A stretch of DNA of 64,000 bases from Paucihalobacter ruber (GTDB lineage: Bacteria; Bacteroidota; Bacteroidia; Flavobacteriales; Flavobacteriaceae). Positions 1 through 6,545 of this stretch are shown here, one piece after another. The notes under the pieces are model-generated. The model searched no databases. It was not told where the DNA came from and saw nothing but the letters and a program-made list of their open reading frames with translations. The position numbers were made by a program, and so were the translations under genes. The stretch spans positions 186,001 through 250,000 of the forward strand of contig NZ_VHIQ01000007.1 in the NCBI RefSeq assembly GCF_006494535.1, given 5' to 3'. Positions within the stretch are counted from its first letter, which is position 1. Every line of letters starts with the position of its first letter.

Positions 1-515
1 AAAATGAAGATAAGGTGATGTTTACGTTAGACGAAGATTACAAAGATTTAGATGTTAACAGTTATATTGAAATAGTTACTGTAACCGAAGCCAATGAAGC
101 AGGCGAGAAGCGTTATGTGCTTGAAGATTTGCATGAAGATGAAGCCGAAACAAAGGTTCAAAAGAAACAACCTGCTGTAGAAGAACCCGTTTTTGAAAAG
201 AAAGTTATAAAACTTGAAGAGGATACTGCCGAAGCAGCGCAGGAAATAGACCCACTTACGTCACCCATATCAGAATTGTTGAAAGAACGTGCCAATGAGC
301 GCAGACGTAAAATGAAAGACTTTAATTACAAATTCAGCAATGCAAAAATTGATGAAATAGAACGCGAACCCGCATATAAAAGACAAGGTGTGAATCTTGA
401 TGAATCATCGCATTCATCCGAAACAATTACTTCAAGACTGTCTGTTGGCACTGACGACAACGACGATATTCAACTAAGAAGTAACAATTCATTTTTACAC
501 GACAACGTAGATTAA
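1..515 (+). CDS. ftsZ: Cell division protein FtsZ, C-terminal part (5' partial)
   Basis: The reading frame is open from base 3, so this is the 3' end of a gene that starts before the window. The visible part begins with the last strands of the FtsZ tubulin-like core (LDEDYKDLDVNSYIEIV). A long acidic, low-complexity linker follows, then a short conserved tail ending NNSFLHDNVD. That tail is the typical flavobacterial form of the C-terminal peptide that binds FtsA and other partners. FtsZ polymerises with GTP into the cytokinetic ring. The GTPase motifs lie upstream and cannot be checked. The YqeY-like gene follows on the same strand after a terminator. Confidence 0.88.
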   Translation, partial: NEDKVMFTLDEDYKDLDVNSYIEIVTVTEANEAGEKRYVLEDLHEDEAETKVQKKQPAVEEPVFEKKVIKLEEDTAEAAQEIDPLTSPISELLKERANERRRKMKDFNYKFSNAKIDEIEREPAYKRQGVNLDESSHSSETITSRLSVGTDDNDDIQLRSNNSFLHDNVD

Positions 516-550
516 TAGCAAATTGAGTTGAGTGTTTCACACTTGTATCA

Positions 551-586
551 AACCCGGAAGGTATTACAGCTTTTCGGGTTTTTGAT
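551..586 (+). terminator. Rho-independent terminator after ftsZ
   Basis: An AACCCG arm pairs with CGGGTT across a partly paired interior (GAAG/CTTT) and is followed directly by a T-rich tract. It lies 36 bp after the ftsZ stop. Confidence 0.7.
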
Positions 587-661
587 TTTTAAATACCAAA
601 TCAAATGGTATAAAATCTCAAATTCTTATTATCTTCGCAGTCCTATTTAAAATAAGAAGAT

Positions 662-1108
662 ATGAGTTTGCAGGAGAAAGTAATGGACGCCATGAAATCG
701 GCCATGAAAGACAAAGATCAAACAGCTTTGGCTGCTTTACGCGCCATCAAATCTGAAATCTTATTGGCACAAACCTCCGGTTCGGATGCGACGATGACCG
801 ACGCGGATGAAATTAAAATTTTATCAAAGCTTGTTAAACAGCGCAAAGACAGTGCTGCCATTTACGCAGAGCAAAACCGACCCGATTTGGCAGAGCCTGA
901 ACTGGCTCAAGCTGAAGTTATCAGTAAGTTTTTACCTGAGCAATTAAGTGAAGAGGAAATTAGCAACGCCATCGACGCCATTATTAGTCAAACCGGTGCA
1001 TCGGGCATGAAAGATATGGGTAAGGTGATGGGAATGGCATCTAGCCAGCTTGCCGGTAAGGCAGATGGGAAGACTATTTCTATGATAGTGAAAGGAAAAT
1101 TAAGTTAG
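662..1108 (+). CDS. GatB/YqeY domain-containing protein
   Basis: A 148-residue protein of the YqeY family, related to the C-terminal tRNA-binding helical domain of GatB. The start MSLQEKVMDAMKSAMK, the central KLVKQRKDSAAIY and the end MGKVMGMASSQLAGKADGK are typical of the stand-alone family, and the length is normal. The precise role of these free proteins is not settled; a link with tRNA-dependent amidation is assumed from homology. A possible -7 element, TATCTTCG, lies about 25 bp before the ATG. Following ftsZ is usual in flavobacteria. Confidence 0.88.
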   Translation: MSLQEKVMDAMKSAMKDKDQTALAALRAIKSEILLAQTSGSDATMTDADEIKILSKLVKQRKDSAAIYAEQNRPDLAEPELAQAEVISKFLPEQLSEEEISNAIDAIISQTGASGMKDMGKVMGMASSQLAGKADGKTISMIVKGKLS

Positions 1109-1129
1109 TTTAGAAAATAGATTAATGAG

Positions 1130-1149
1130 ATACCTGCTTTCGCAGGTAT
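1130..1149 (+). repeat. Dispersed CTGC-TTTC-GCAG hairpin, copy 1
   Basis: A perfect 8-bp stem (ATACCTGC/GCAGGTAT) closes a TTTC loop just before the tRNA. The same core and loop recur at 51058-51077 (inverted) and 54769-54786, with different but still complementary outer stem bases. This marks a dispersed palindromic repeat family rather than a simple terminator, as no T tract follows. Confidence 0.7.
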
Positions 1150-1151
1150 AT

Positions 1152-1225
1152 GGCCGCGTGGCGCAACTGAATAGCGCATCAGATTTCGGCTCTGAGGGTT
1201 GGGGGTTTGAATCCCTCCGCGGTCA
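1152..1225 (+). tRNA. tRNA-Arg (anticodon TCG)
   Basis: A full cloverleaf can be folded by hand. The acceptor stem is GGCCGCG/CGCGGTC, the D stem GCGC/GCGC and the anticodon stem TCAGA/TCTGA. The anticodon loop is TTTCGGC, with TCG at 1186-1188. The variable loop is GGGTT, the T stem GGGGG/CCCTC with loop TTTGAAT, and the discriminator is A. CCA is not encoded. It should read CGN arginine codons, CGA first. Its last 13 bases form the start of the integrative element's attachment repeat, so insertion left the tRNA intact but replaced its original 3' flank and terminator. Confidence 0.95.
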
Positions 1226-1227
1226 CA
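1213..1227 (+). repeat. attL: 15-bp core repeat in the tRNA 3' end
   Basis: CCCTCCGCGGTCACA covers the T-stem 3' strand, the acceptor 3' strand and two bases beyond. It is identical to 19322-19336. The flanking bases differ on both sides, which fixes the length at 15 bp. Confidence 0.9.
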
Positions 1228-1229
1228 AT

Positions 1230-1278
1230 AAAAATACCTAAACACTTTTATATTAAGTGTTTAGGTATTTTTATTTTT
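1230..1278 (+). terminator. Strong terminator at the element's left end
   Basis: A perfect 18-bp stem (1230-1247 with 1255-1272) closes a 7-base loop and continues into T-rich DNA. It lies 4 bp after the tRNA and inside the element. It probably replaces the tRNA's original terminator, now stranded at 19347. With A-rich and T-rich ends it could work in both directions and so also insulate the minus-strand gene ending at 1299. Confidence 0.8.
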
Positions 1279-1282
1279 CATG

Positions 1283-1302
1283 TGTGTCATTTATTGTGTC
1301 AC
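1283..1302 (+). other. Putative integrase arm-type sites, left
   Basis: TGTGTCAT (1283-1290) and TGTGTCAC (1295-1302) are direct repeats starting 12 bp apart. The same pair, with the same spacing and orientation, lies at 19161-19180 near the other end. Paired direct repeats at both ends match the arm sites bound by the N-terminal domain of tyrosine integrases. Function is inferred. Confidence 0.55.
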
Positions 1303-1559
1303 ATATTATTGTCCTTATTTAACCATTTAATGCCTTTTATTATTATCATCACTACTAAGCTCACAATTAAAATAACTAAATTAATAATCAATCCAATTGT
1401 GTTAAAGGCTCCTTTGTAATCAACTGGCCTATTCTTGCTTTCTGCATTTTTAAAAGCTCTGTACCAATGCTCAGCCTCTTGGTCATATCTGGCTAAAGTT
1501 GTTGAACTATAGTCATTTGGTCTCCATTTAAAATCTTGTCTTTGTCCTTGTGTCGCCAT
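1299..1559 (-). CDS. Small single-pass membrane protein, unknown
   Basis: An 86-residue protein that I do not recognise. The first half is hydrophilic and rich in charged and aromatic residues (DQEAEHWYRAFKNAES). Residues of about 53-76 (NTIGLIINLVILIVSLVVMI) form one clear membrane helix, followed by the basic end KGIKWLNKDN. It is transcribed away from the gene at 1655. The shared 95-bp gap holds back-to-back promoters and a long inverted repeat. Its 3' end overlaps the left arm repeats by a few bases. The gene is supported by its promoter and sensible composition, not by homology. Confidence 0.55.
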   Translation of the reverse strand: MATQGQRQDFKWRPNDYSSTTLARYDQEAEHWYRAFKNAESKNRPVDYKGAFNTIGLIINLVILIVSLVVMIIIKGIKWLNKDNNM

Positions 1560-1578
1560 AATTAATATATTTATATGG

Positions 1579-1635
1579 CAAAAATAACAAATTGTAAACT
1601 AATGTTTGCAATTTGTTATAAAAATGTTATCTTTG
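1579..1635. promoter_or_regulatory. Divergent promoters overlapped by a 10-bp inverted repeat
   Basis: On the plus strand, TTTG (1605-1608) and TATCTTTG (1628-1635), 19 bp apart, form a good Bacteroidota promoter for the gene at 1655. On the minus strand, TATTTTTG (1579-1586) serves the gene ending at 1559. Between them TAACAAATTG (1585-1594) and CAATTTGTTA (1609-1618) are perfect inverted arms with a 14-bp spacer, overlapping both promoters. It looks like an operator that could repress both genes at once. Confidence 0.65.
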
Positions 1636-1654
1636 ATTAAATAAATTATTAGTC

Positions 1655-1969
1655 ATGAAAAATTCTACAATGCAAATCGCTCAAACCATTTTAAACCAAA
1701 TCAAATATTTGGATAGAAGTGCTCTTATGGCATGGGGAGCTCAGAGTTTTTGCGCTTTATCTGAAAATGAGGTTAGAGCTGGCGGTTTAAGCTTTCGAGT
1801 TAATGGTATAACTCATAAAGGTTGGGTAACGATTGAACTAGACTGGTTGGATACCTATAACGTTATATTCACCAATAGAAATCGTAACGTTGTTAAAAGT
1901 TTTGAAGGAGTATATTGTGACCAACTAGTCGACATTATTGATTATATAGAGGGGAAACACGCAGCATAA
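1655..1969 (+). CDS. Conserved-looking hypothetical protein upstream of recombinase
   Basis: A 104-residue soluble protein of no family I can name. It starts with an amphipathic helix (MQIAQTILNQIKYLD). A beta-rich middle (GLSFRVNGITHKGWVTIELDWLDTYNV) follows, then an acidic helical end. There is no signal peptide or membrane helix. Its stop codon touches the ATG of the serine recombinase with no gap, so the two are translationally coupled and probably work together. It could be a recombinase accessory protein or the regulator of the divergent promoter; neither is shown by sequence. Confidence 0.65.
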   Translation: MKNSTMQIAQTILNQIKYLDRSALMAWGAQSFCALSENEVRAGGLSFRVNGITHKGWVTIELDWLDTYNVIFTNRNRNVVKSFEGVYCDQLVDIIDYIEGKHAA

Positions 1970-2689
1970 ATGAGAAAATATGTAGCATATTACAGAGTCT
2001 CAACTCAAAAGCAGGGAAATTCTGGGCTTGGTCTACAAGCTCAGAAAAATGCAGTTGCTTACCAAATTAAAAGCAACGACCAATTAATTGCCGAATTTAC
2101 CGAAGTAGAAACTGGAACGAGAAAAAAGAAAAGAGTTGAAATCTACAAGGCTATAGAGCTGGCAAGGGCTAATAAGGCAGTCTTAATAGTTGCTAAATTA
2201 GATAGACTAGCCAGAGATGTAGAATTTACCTCAGCTCTTTATAACAGTGGGGTCGAATTCCTTTGTTGCGATAATCCGACAGCAAATAAACTCACAATTC
2301 AGCTCCTTTCGGTTATTGCAGAACATGAAGCTGAGGTAATCTCTAAAAGAATCAAGGAAGCTCTTAAAGTCAAAAAAGAAAAAATAAAAAAGGGTATTTA
2401 TACCAATAAAGATGGTTCTACCATGACACCTATTGATGGTGAAGTCCGCTTGGGAAACCCTAATGGCTTTGGTGAATATCAAAAACTTGGGGTGAAAAAA
2501 ATAAAAGATAACGCTAGAAAAAATAAAAATAATATCCAAGCTATGGATATTATTTGTTCTGCTCGCAAGGAAGGTATGACCTTTCAAGCTATTGCCGATA
2601 AGTTGAATAAATTACAGTATACAACTAGGCGTGGTAAGCAATTTAATCCTATTCAAGTACAAAGGCTGTATAGGCGATGTGAAGATTAA
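1970..2689 (+). CDS. Serine recombinase (resolvase/invertase family)
   Basis: A 239-residue recombinase. The N-terminal catalytic domain opens with YVAYYRVSTQKQ, whose serine (residue 11) is the expected nucleophile. GLGLQAQKNAV and KLDRLARDVEF carry the conserved arginines. A basic linker and a C-terminal helix-turn-helix (MTFQAIADKLNKLQYTT) follow and bind DNA. The length fits small resolvases, not the large serine integrases. It cannot be the integrase that made the tRNA insertion, since tyrosine integrases do that. It may resolve dimers or invert a segment, but no inverted target pair is obvious nearby. Confidence 0.88.
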   Translation: MRKYVAYYRVSTQKQGNSGLGLQAQKNAVAYQIKSNDQLIAEFTEVETGTRKKKRVEIYKAIELARANKAVLIVAKLDRLARDVEFTSALYNSGVEFLCCDNPTANKLTIQLLSVIAEHEAEVISKRIKEALKVKKEKIKKGIYTNKDGSTMTPIDGEVRLGNPNGFGEYQKLGVKKIKDNARKNKNNIQAMDIICSARKEGMTFQAIADKLNKLQYTTRRGKQFNPIQVQRLYRRCED

Positions 2690-2808
2690 AACTAAACTAA
2701 TTTCAAGAGTTAATACATGTAAAATATCGTAAAATTTCTCAAAATGAGGAATTCCGTAAAAATACTTCTAAAGTTTAGGATATTTTTGAAAATATAAAAA
2801 CTAATATC

Positions 2809-3384
2809 ATGTATAAAATTAATCTAACTAGCGCATTTTTAATTATCCTATTTATTTTTCAATCGTGTTCTAATGATGATTCATCCTCTGATGACTCTTA
2901 TTTTTTAAGAGTTAGAGTTCAAAATAACAACCTCTCAGAGAATAACAATGTTGGCATAGCTAGTAGCCCAGTAGAAGAATGTTCATCCAACGATGAGACC
3001 TTAGCTTTTGCAAATATTGCTTTTATTGAAACATCAACGTATGGCATATCTGCTTTTTTAGCACATTATGAATTCTCATCAGAGTTTGATGAAAACGCCA
3101 TTCTTTCATCAAGAGTAATTGATTCTGATTTATTTTATGATTTTGATAGTTGCTTTGATGTTTTTGATTTTTATTTAGACTTTTCTTATAATGAAAACTT
3201 TTTGGAGGTTGACAATTCAAGTAGTAACGTAAATAATATTACTAACATCGAGTTTATCGCTGAAAATAGTCAAGAGGCGATATATGCTATTTCAGGAAAT
3301 TTCTCAGTTACTTTCAGGGATATTGATAATTCACCAATAGTATTAACTGGTGAATATAGATTCCCAGTTTATGTCCTGAATTGA
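2809..3384 (+). CDS. Putative lipoprotein, unknown function
   Basis: A 191-residue protein with a type II signal peptide: the basic start MYKINLTS, a hydrophobic stretch, then the lipobox FQSC with the lipidated cysteine at residue 20. The mature part is strongly acidic (SNDDSSSDDS) and rich in Asp, Asn, Ser and Phe, with predicted beta character and two cysteines that could pair. No domain is recognised. It should sit in the outer or inner membrane facing the periplasm. A TATTTTTG element at 2781-2788 fits a -7 box just before the ATG. It stands alone between the recombinase and the coiled-coil gene. Confidence 0.7.
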   Translation: MYKINLTSAFLIILFIFQSCSNDDSSSDDSYFLRVRVQNNNLSENNNVGIASSPVEECSSNDETLAFANIAFIETSTYGISAFLAHYEFSSEFDENAILSSRVIDSDLFYDFDSCFDVFDFYLDFSYNENFLEVDNSSSNVNNITNIEFIAENSQEAIYAISGNFSVTFRDIDNSPIVLTGEYRFPVYVLN

Positions 3385-3843
3385 TTCTGTTTATATTTTG
3401 ATGCGTTATAATAACACACCTATAATTGATGAAATTAAGTTAATAATTGGTTCAATTTTAAGCATAACCTATTTTGATTTTCAAGTGAATAAGTAGATTC
3501 CGTTTCTGTGATTTTTTAAAAATTTCCTTTTTGTTAAACTAACAAAATATCAAACTAAAATAAAGATAAGTTGCAAATTGCATTAATAAATATTTAGTCA
3601 AAAAGAACAAATAAAATCAATTTTAATATTTACAGTTGTAGTGATTGGATTTCCTAAATATTCTTTTTTTAAAACAACACGTGAATATATAGACCAAGAA
3701 CATGGTAGTAGATTAGTTGTCGAATCAATAGACAATACCAATTCAATAATCTTATTTTTTATACCATCAATATTATTCATATATTTATTAGTTAATTGAT
3801 TAAAACATAATTTAATTTTAGAAGGTGTAAATATTATTTTATT
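3385..3843. other. AT-rich intergenic region without a supported gene
   Basis: These 459 bp separate the lipoprotein from the coiled-coil gene. A 60-codon minus-strand frame (3598-3780) is the longest frame. It lacks recognisable domain content or a convincing promoter and is not called. No repeat, RNA or terminator stands out. Confidence 0.4.
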
Positions 3844-4464
3844 ATGGCTGGAAAAGATTTAAGAACTGAAGTTGAAGTATATTCCAAAATTTACGGTGAA
3901 ATTTTAGTTGGAATACATAATGACTTAATTGATTATAAAAATAAGGTTAATGATTATTCAAATAAGTCTACTGTTATTTTAAGCAAATGCACTGAGCTGT
4001 TGAATCATTCTGAAAATTTAAAAATTAATATTCTTGAAACTTTTGAGAAAATTGAAAAGTCTGAATTAAATATTAATAATCAACTTAGAGAAACGAAAGA
4101 AGAAATAAATGAGTATCAAGTTTATTTAAAAAATTATAAGGTTGACCTCGAAAATAAGCTAACTTCTTTAAATAAATCCAGTGAAGATTTTAACAAAGGT
4201 ATTGAATCTATTAAAAAGTTAAATATCGAAATCGGTAACATAAAAAACACAATTGAATCGTTAGATAAGAAACTAACAACTACGGTATCTTCTTTAAATC
4301 AAGCAGAGCAATCAATTAAATCGTTAGATAAAAAACTAACAACAACTATATCTTCATTAAATCAAGCAGATAAAAAAATTCAAACACTCGAAAAATATCA
4401 GAAAGCCTTTATAATTATTTTAAGTTTATTTTTAATTTCACTAATAATTAATTTTTTGAGATGA
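3844..4464 (+). CDS. Tail-anchored coiled-coil protein
   Basis: A 206-residue, almost wholly alpha-helical protein. Residues of about 15-180 are a long charged coiled coil. Residues of about 186-205 (KAFIIILSLFLISLIINFLR) form a C-terminal membrane anchor, so the body faces the cytoplasm. An exact 63-bp tandem unit (4258-4320 and 4321-4383) encodes two near-identical 21-residue repeats beginning SLDKKLTTT. No catalytic motif is seen. Its last four bases overlap the start of the nuclease-like gene, so the two are one operon. The shape suggests a scaffold or sensor for its partner; function is unknown. Confidence 0.72.
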   Translation: MAGKDLRTEVEVYSKIYGEILVGIHNDLIDYKNKVNDYSNKSTVILSKCTELLNHSENLKINILETFEKIEKSELNINNQLRETKEEINEYQVYLKNYKVDLENKLTSLNKSSEDFNKGIESIKKLNIEIGNIKNTIESLDKKLTTTVSSLNQAEQSIKSLDKKLTTTISSLNQADKKIQTLEKYQKAFIIILSLFLISLIINFLR

Positions 4465-5429
4465 ATTCGTTAGGTGACCTTTATAAGAAATATAAGCATA
4501 ATGATGTAAATAAGATTGATTCAATCTACGAAAAGTATATTAAAAGGAAAAGAGAATCATTGGTCGACTCTATTTTAGCCGCCACTGCTATAAGTTCAAT
4601 TTTCTCAAATCAGGGAATTGATTATGAAGCTCTTACTCCACAAATGAAAGAAGCATTTAATTTAAGTTTTCCTAATAAAAATATAGAAGACTTAGAATTA
4701 CTTGATTCGGAACAATTGTCTGGTATTATAAGTAATTGGAAAGGTAAACTATTTGAAATTCATGTACGCGACAAGTTAAACAGTGGAGAATTAGTTGGCG
4801 ATATTCAATTAGAAACTGGACAATATGCTGAAATTGCTGGAGATTTAAATCAGCCTGGTTGGGATTTACAAATATTCAATTCTGACGGAACAATTGCAGA
4901 TGCTCTACAGCTAAAAGCAACTAATTCATTAAGTTATATTAATGAGGCGTTTGAAAAATATCCAGACATTGATATAATTTCTACTTCAGAAATTTCAAGA
5001 ATGAATAATGATTTAATTAACAGCGATATTTCTTTAGAAGAATTACAAACTAATTTAACCGAACCGATAAAACCTTTATTCGATAGTTTTGGCGAAGATG
5101 TTTTAGATTCTATTTTACCAGGATTACCATTTTTAATTATTACTTTGGGTGAAGGAAGAAAAGCATTTGTTGATAAACAAACTTCTGATGCAATGATTTC
5201 TAATATAGTTAACAGGAGCGTTAAAACTGGTATATCATTGGGGATTGGGTCAATTGTTGGATGGTTAACTGGTACTTGGTGGATTGGAGCAGCAGCTTCA
5301 TTGGTTTCAAGAATTGCAATGTCAAGTTCATCGGACGAAATTAGTAAATTAGAATCAGAAAAATTAGCTCTGAAAATTTCCAATGAAAGGGAAAAGTTAT
5401 TAGAGTACTCAACTATTTATTTAAATTAA
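4461..5429 (+). CDS. Putative PD-(D/E)XK-like nuclease with membrane segment
   Basis: A 322-residue protein not matching a family I can name. Residues 94-152 look like a restriction-endonuclease core: KGKLFE with E99, then GWDLQI with D135, then LQLKAT with Q150 and K152. This is the D...QxK variant also seen in Mrr-type nucleases. Residues of about 255-283 are hydrophobic and glycine-rich (GISLGIGSIVGWLTGTWWIG) and probably enter or pierce a membrane. A charged helical tail follows. It is translationally coupled (ATGA) to the tail-anchored coiled-coil gene and lies in a defence-bearing island. The nuclease call rests on motif spacing alone. Confidence 0.55.
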   Translation: MNSLGDLYKKYKHNDVNKIDSIYEKYIKRKRESLVDSILAATAISSIFSNQGIDYEALTPQMKEAFNLSFPNKNIEDLELLDSEQLSGIISNWKGKLFEIHVRDKLNSGELVGDIQLETGQYAEIAGDLNQPGWDLQIFNSDGTIADALQLKATNSLSYINEAFEKYPDIDIISTSEISRMNNDLINSDISLEELQTNLTEPIKPLFDSFGEDVLDSILPGLPFLIITLGEGRKAFVDKQTSDAMISNIVNRSVKTGISLGIGSIVGWLTGTWWIGAAASLVSRIAMSSSSDEISKLESEKLALKISNEREKLLEYSTIYLN

Positions 5430-5775
5430 AAGTTATTTAAATAAATTCATAATTTTTTCACATCCCAAAACGTATATACAAGTTCTTTTAGTGGAGTCAA
5501 AATTTTGGTCAAAATTTTTTTAGGTCCAACCAGTGTATATACACCTTTAAATTGATTATGCTATAAGGGAGTTTACGGGGCTGAGGTCTGAGAAAATGTA
5601 AAAAATTAGTCACACTTCACGGGCCAGTCGGACCTATCTACTCAAAAGGACCTAAAAACAGCAAGTACGGTAAAGTATAGACTTTAATTTAGGTGAGAGA
5701 CTGTTACGAAATAGGACAGATAAAAAAATTAGTCGTTTTGTTCTAAATGATATATTTATATACAAAGAATAGACC
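5430..5775. other. Structured noncoding region (possible oriT or RNA)
   Basis: No gene is seen in these 346 bp, yet they are less AT-rich than neighbouring gaps and full of symmetry. TTTTTAGGTCC (5517-5527) is perfectly complementary to GGACCTAAAAA (5648-5658), with a further GGACCTA at 5630-5636. GTGTATATACAC (5533-5544) is a 12-bp palindrome, and a related GTATATACA lies at 5472-5480. A 12-bp near-tandem repeat sits at 5496-5517. It ends at the small ribbon-helix-helix gene. An origin of transfer, an operator cluster or a structured RNA are all possible. Confidence 0.4.
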
Positions 5776-5937
5776 ATGGCTAAATTTCCAACATCAGAAA
5801 ATACCGAAACCTTTATCATGAGGATTAGCCCAGAGCTAAAAGAAAAATTAAATCAACTATCAAAACGAAGTAAATATGGTGGAAGTGCGTCTTCTGCAAT
5901 TCGATTATTAATTGAGGCAGCCTACAGAGCTAATTGA
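5776..5937 (+). CDS. Small ribbon-helix-helix DNA-binding protein
   Basis: A 53-residue protein. TFIMRISPELKEKL forms a beta strand and first helix, and a second helix follows (SSAIRLLIEAAY). This is the CopG/Arc-type ribbon-helix-helix pattern, which binds DNA as a dimer through the strand. It may control its own promoter in the palindromic region just upstream, or act as a relaxosome accessory protein or antitoxin; no toxin or relaxase neighbour is found. Its stop abuts the convergent 200-residue gene. It is too short for usual ORF cut-offs. Confidence 0.62.
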   Translation: MAKFPTSENTETFIMRISPELKEKLNQLSKRSKYGGSASSAIRLLIEAAYRAN

Positions 5938-6540
5938 TTAATATCTTCTATATCCTAATTTTTCTTTGATATCCGCTTCACTAAGGTTAATTAAGTCCAT
6001 TATTGAGATTTCATTCTTGAACTGCGCTTCATCAAGTCTTTGATGCCAGAACGAATTATACAGTCCTTGTTTTAAACTAATATATATGGCGTGTACATCA
6101 TCAATAAAATTGTGATGAACATCGTAAACATAGAACATATCAAAACGAAACTTGGCTCTCAGATATGGAATAGTGAAATTATCTCCAACTTTGGGAATAA
6201 AAGATAAATTGTGACATCTAAAAGAGGAAAACGTTTTGTCATGCCTAACCAAAAAATAAATTTCAGTTTTATTAATTTTATAATCAAAGTTTAATTCATC
6301 ATCAACAATTGAATTATACATTTCGATGAGGTACTTATTCAATAGATTCCGCTTAAGACCAGTTAATTTCTCTAATTCCGTTATAGTTGGAATATGGTAG
6401 TCATCTTCATCGTATTTAAAACAAATTATAAAATCTACAATCGATTTGTATTTTTCATTATTTCCAAACCTTCCTTGAACTTGCTTTGGGATTTCAAGGA
6501 GTGATTTTAGTGCACTCTTTAATGTAATTTTTCTATACAA
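5938..6540 (-). CDS. Unknown protein at the end of the restriction operon
   Basis: A 200-residue soluble protein with no recognised family. Residues of about 45-80 (ITELEKLTGLKRNLLNKYLI) resemble a winged helix-turn-helix. The rest is mixed alpha/beta with many aromatic residues (FRFDMFYVYDVHHNF). It starts 5 bp after the hsdM stop on the same strand, so it is probably the last gene of the hsd-prrC operon. A place in the operon suggests a regulator or modifier of the restriction or anticodon nuclease activity. That is inference only. Confidence 0.65.
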   Translation of the reverse strand: MYRKITLKSALKSLLEIPKQVQGRFGNNEKYKSIVDFIICFKYDEDDYHIPTITELEKLTGLKRNLLNKYLIEMYNSIVDDELNFDYKINKTEIYFLVRHDKTFSSFRCHNLSFIPKVGDNFTIPYLRAKFRFDMFYVYDVHHNFIDDVHAIYISLKQGLYNSFWHQRLDEAQFKNEISIMDLINLSEADIKEKLGYRRY

Positions 6541-6545
6541 GTTTT

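Noticed and set aside
1207-1419. 70-codon plus-strand frame after the tRNA
   Set aside because: It runs through the tRNA 3' end, the terminator and the antisense of the small membrane protein gene; composition is not protein-like.
3598-3780. 60-codon minus-strand frame
   Set aside because: No homology recognised, no promoter or coupling to a neighbour, and AT-rich DNA gives such frames by chance.
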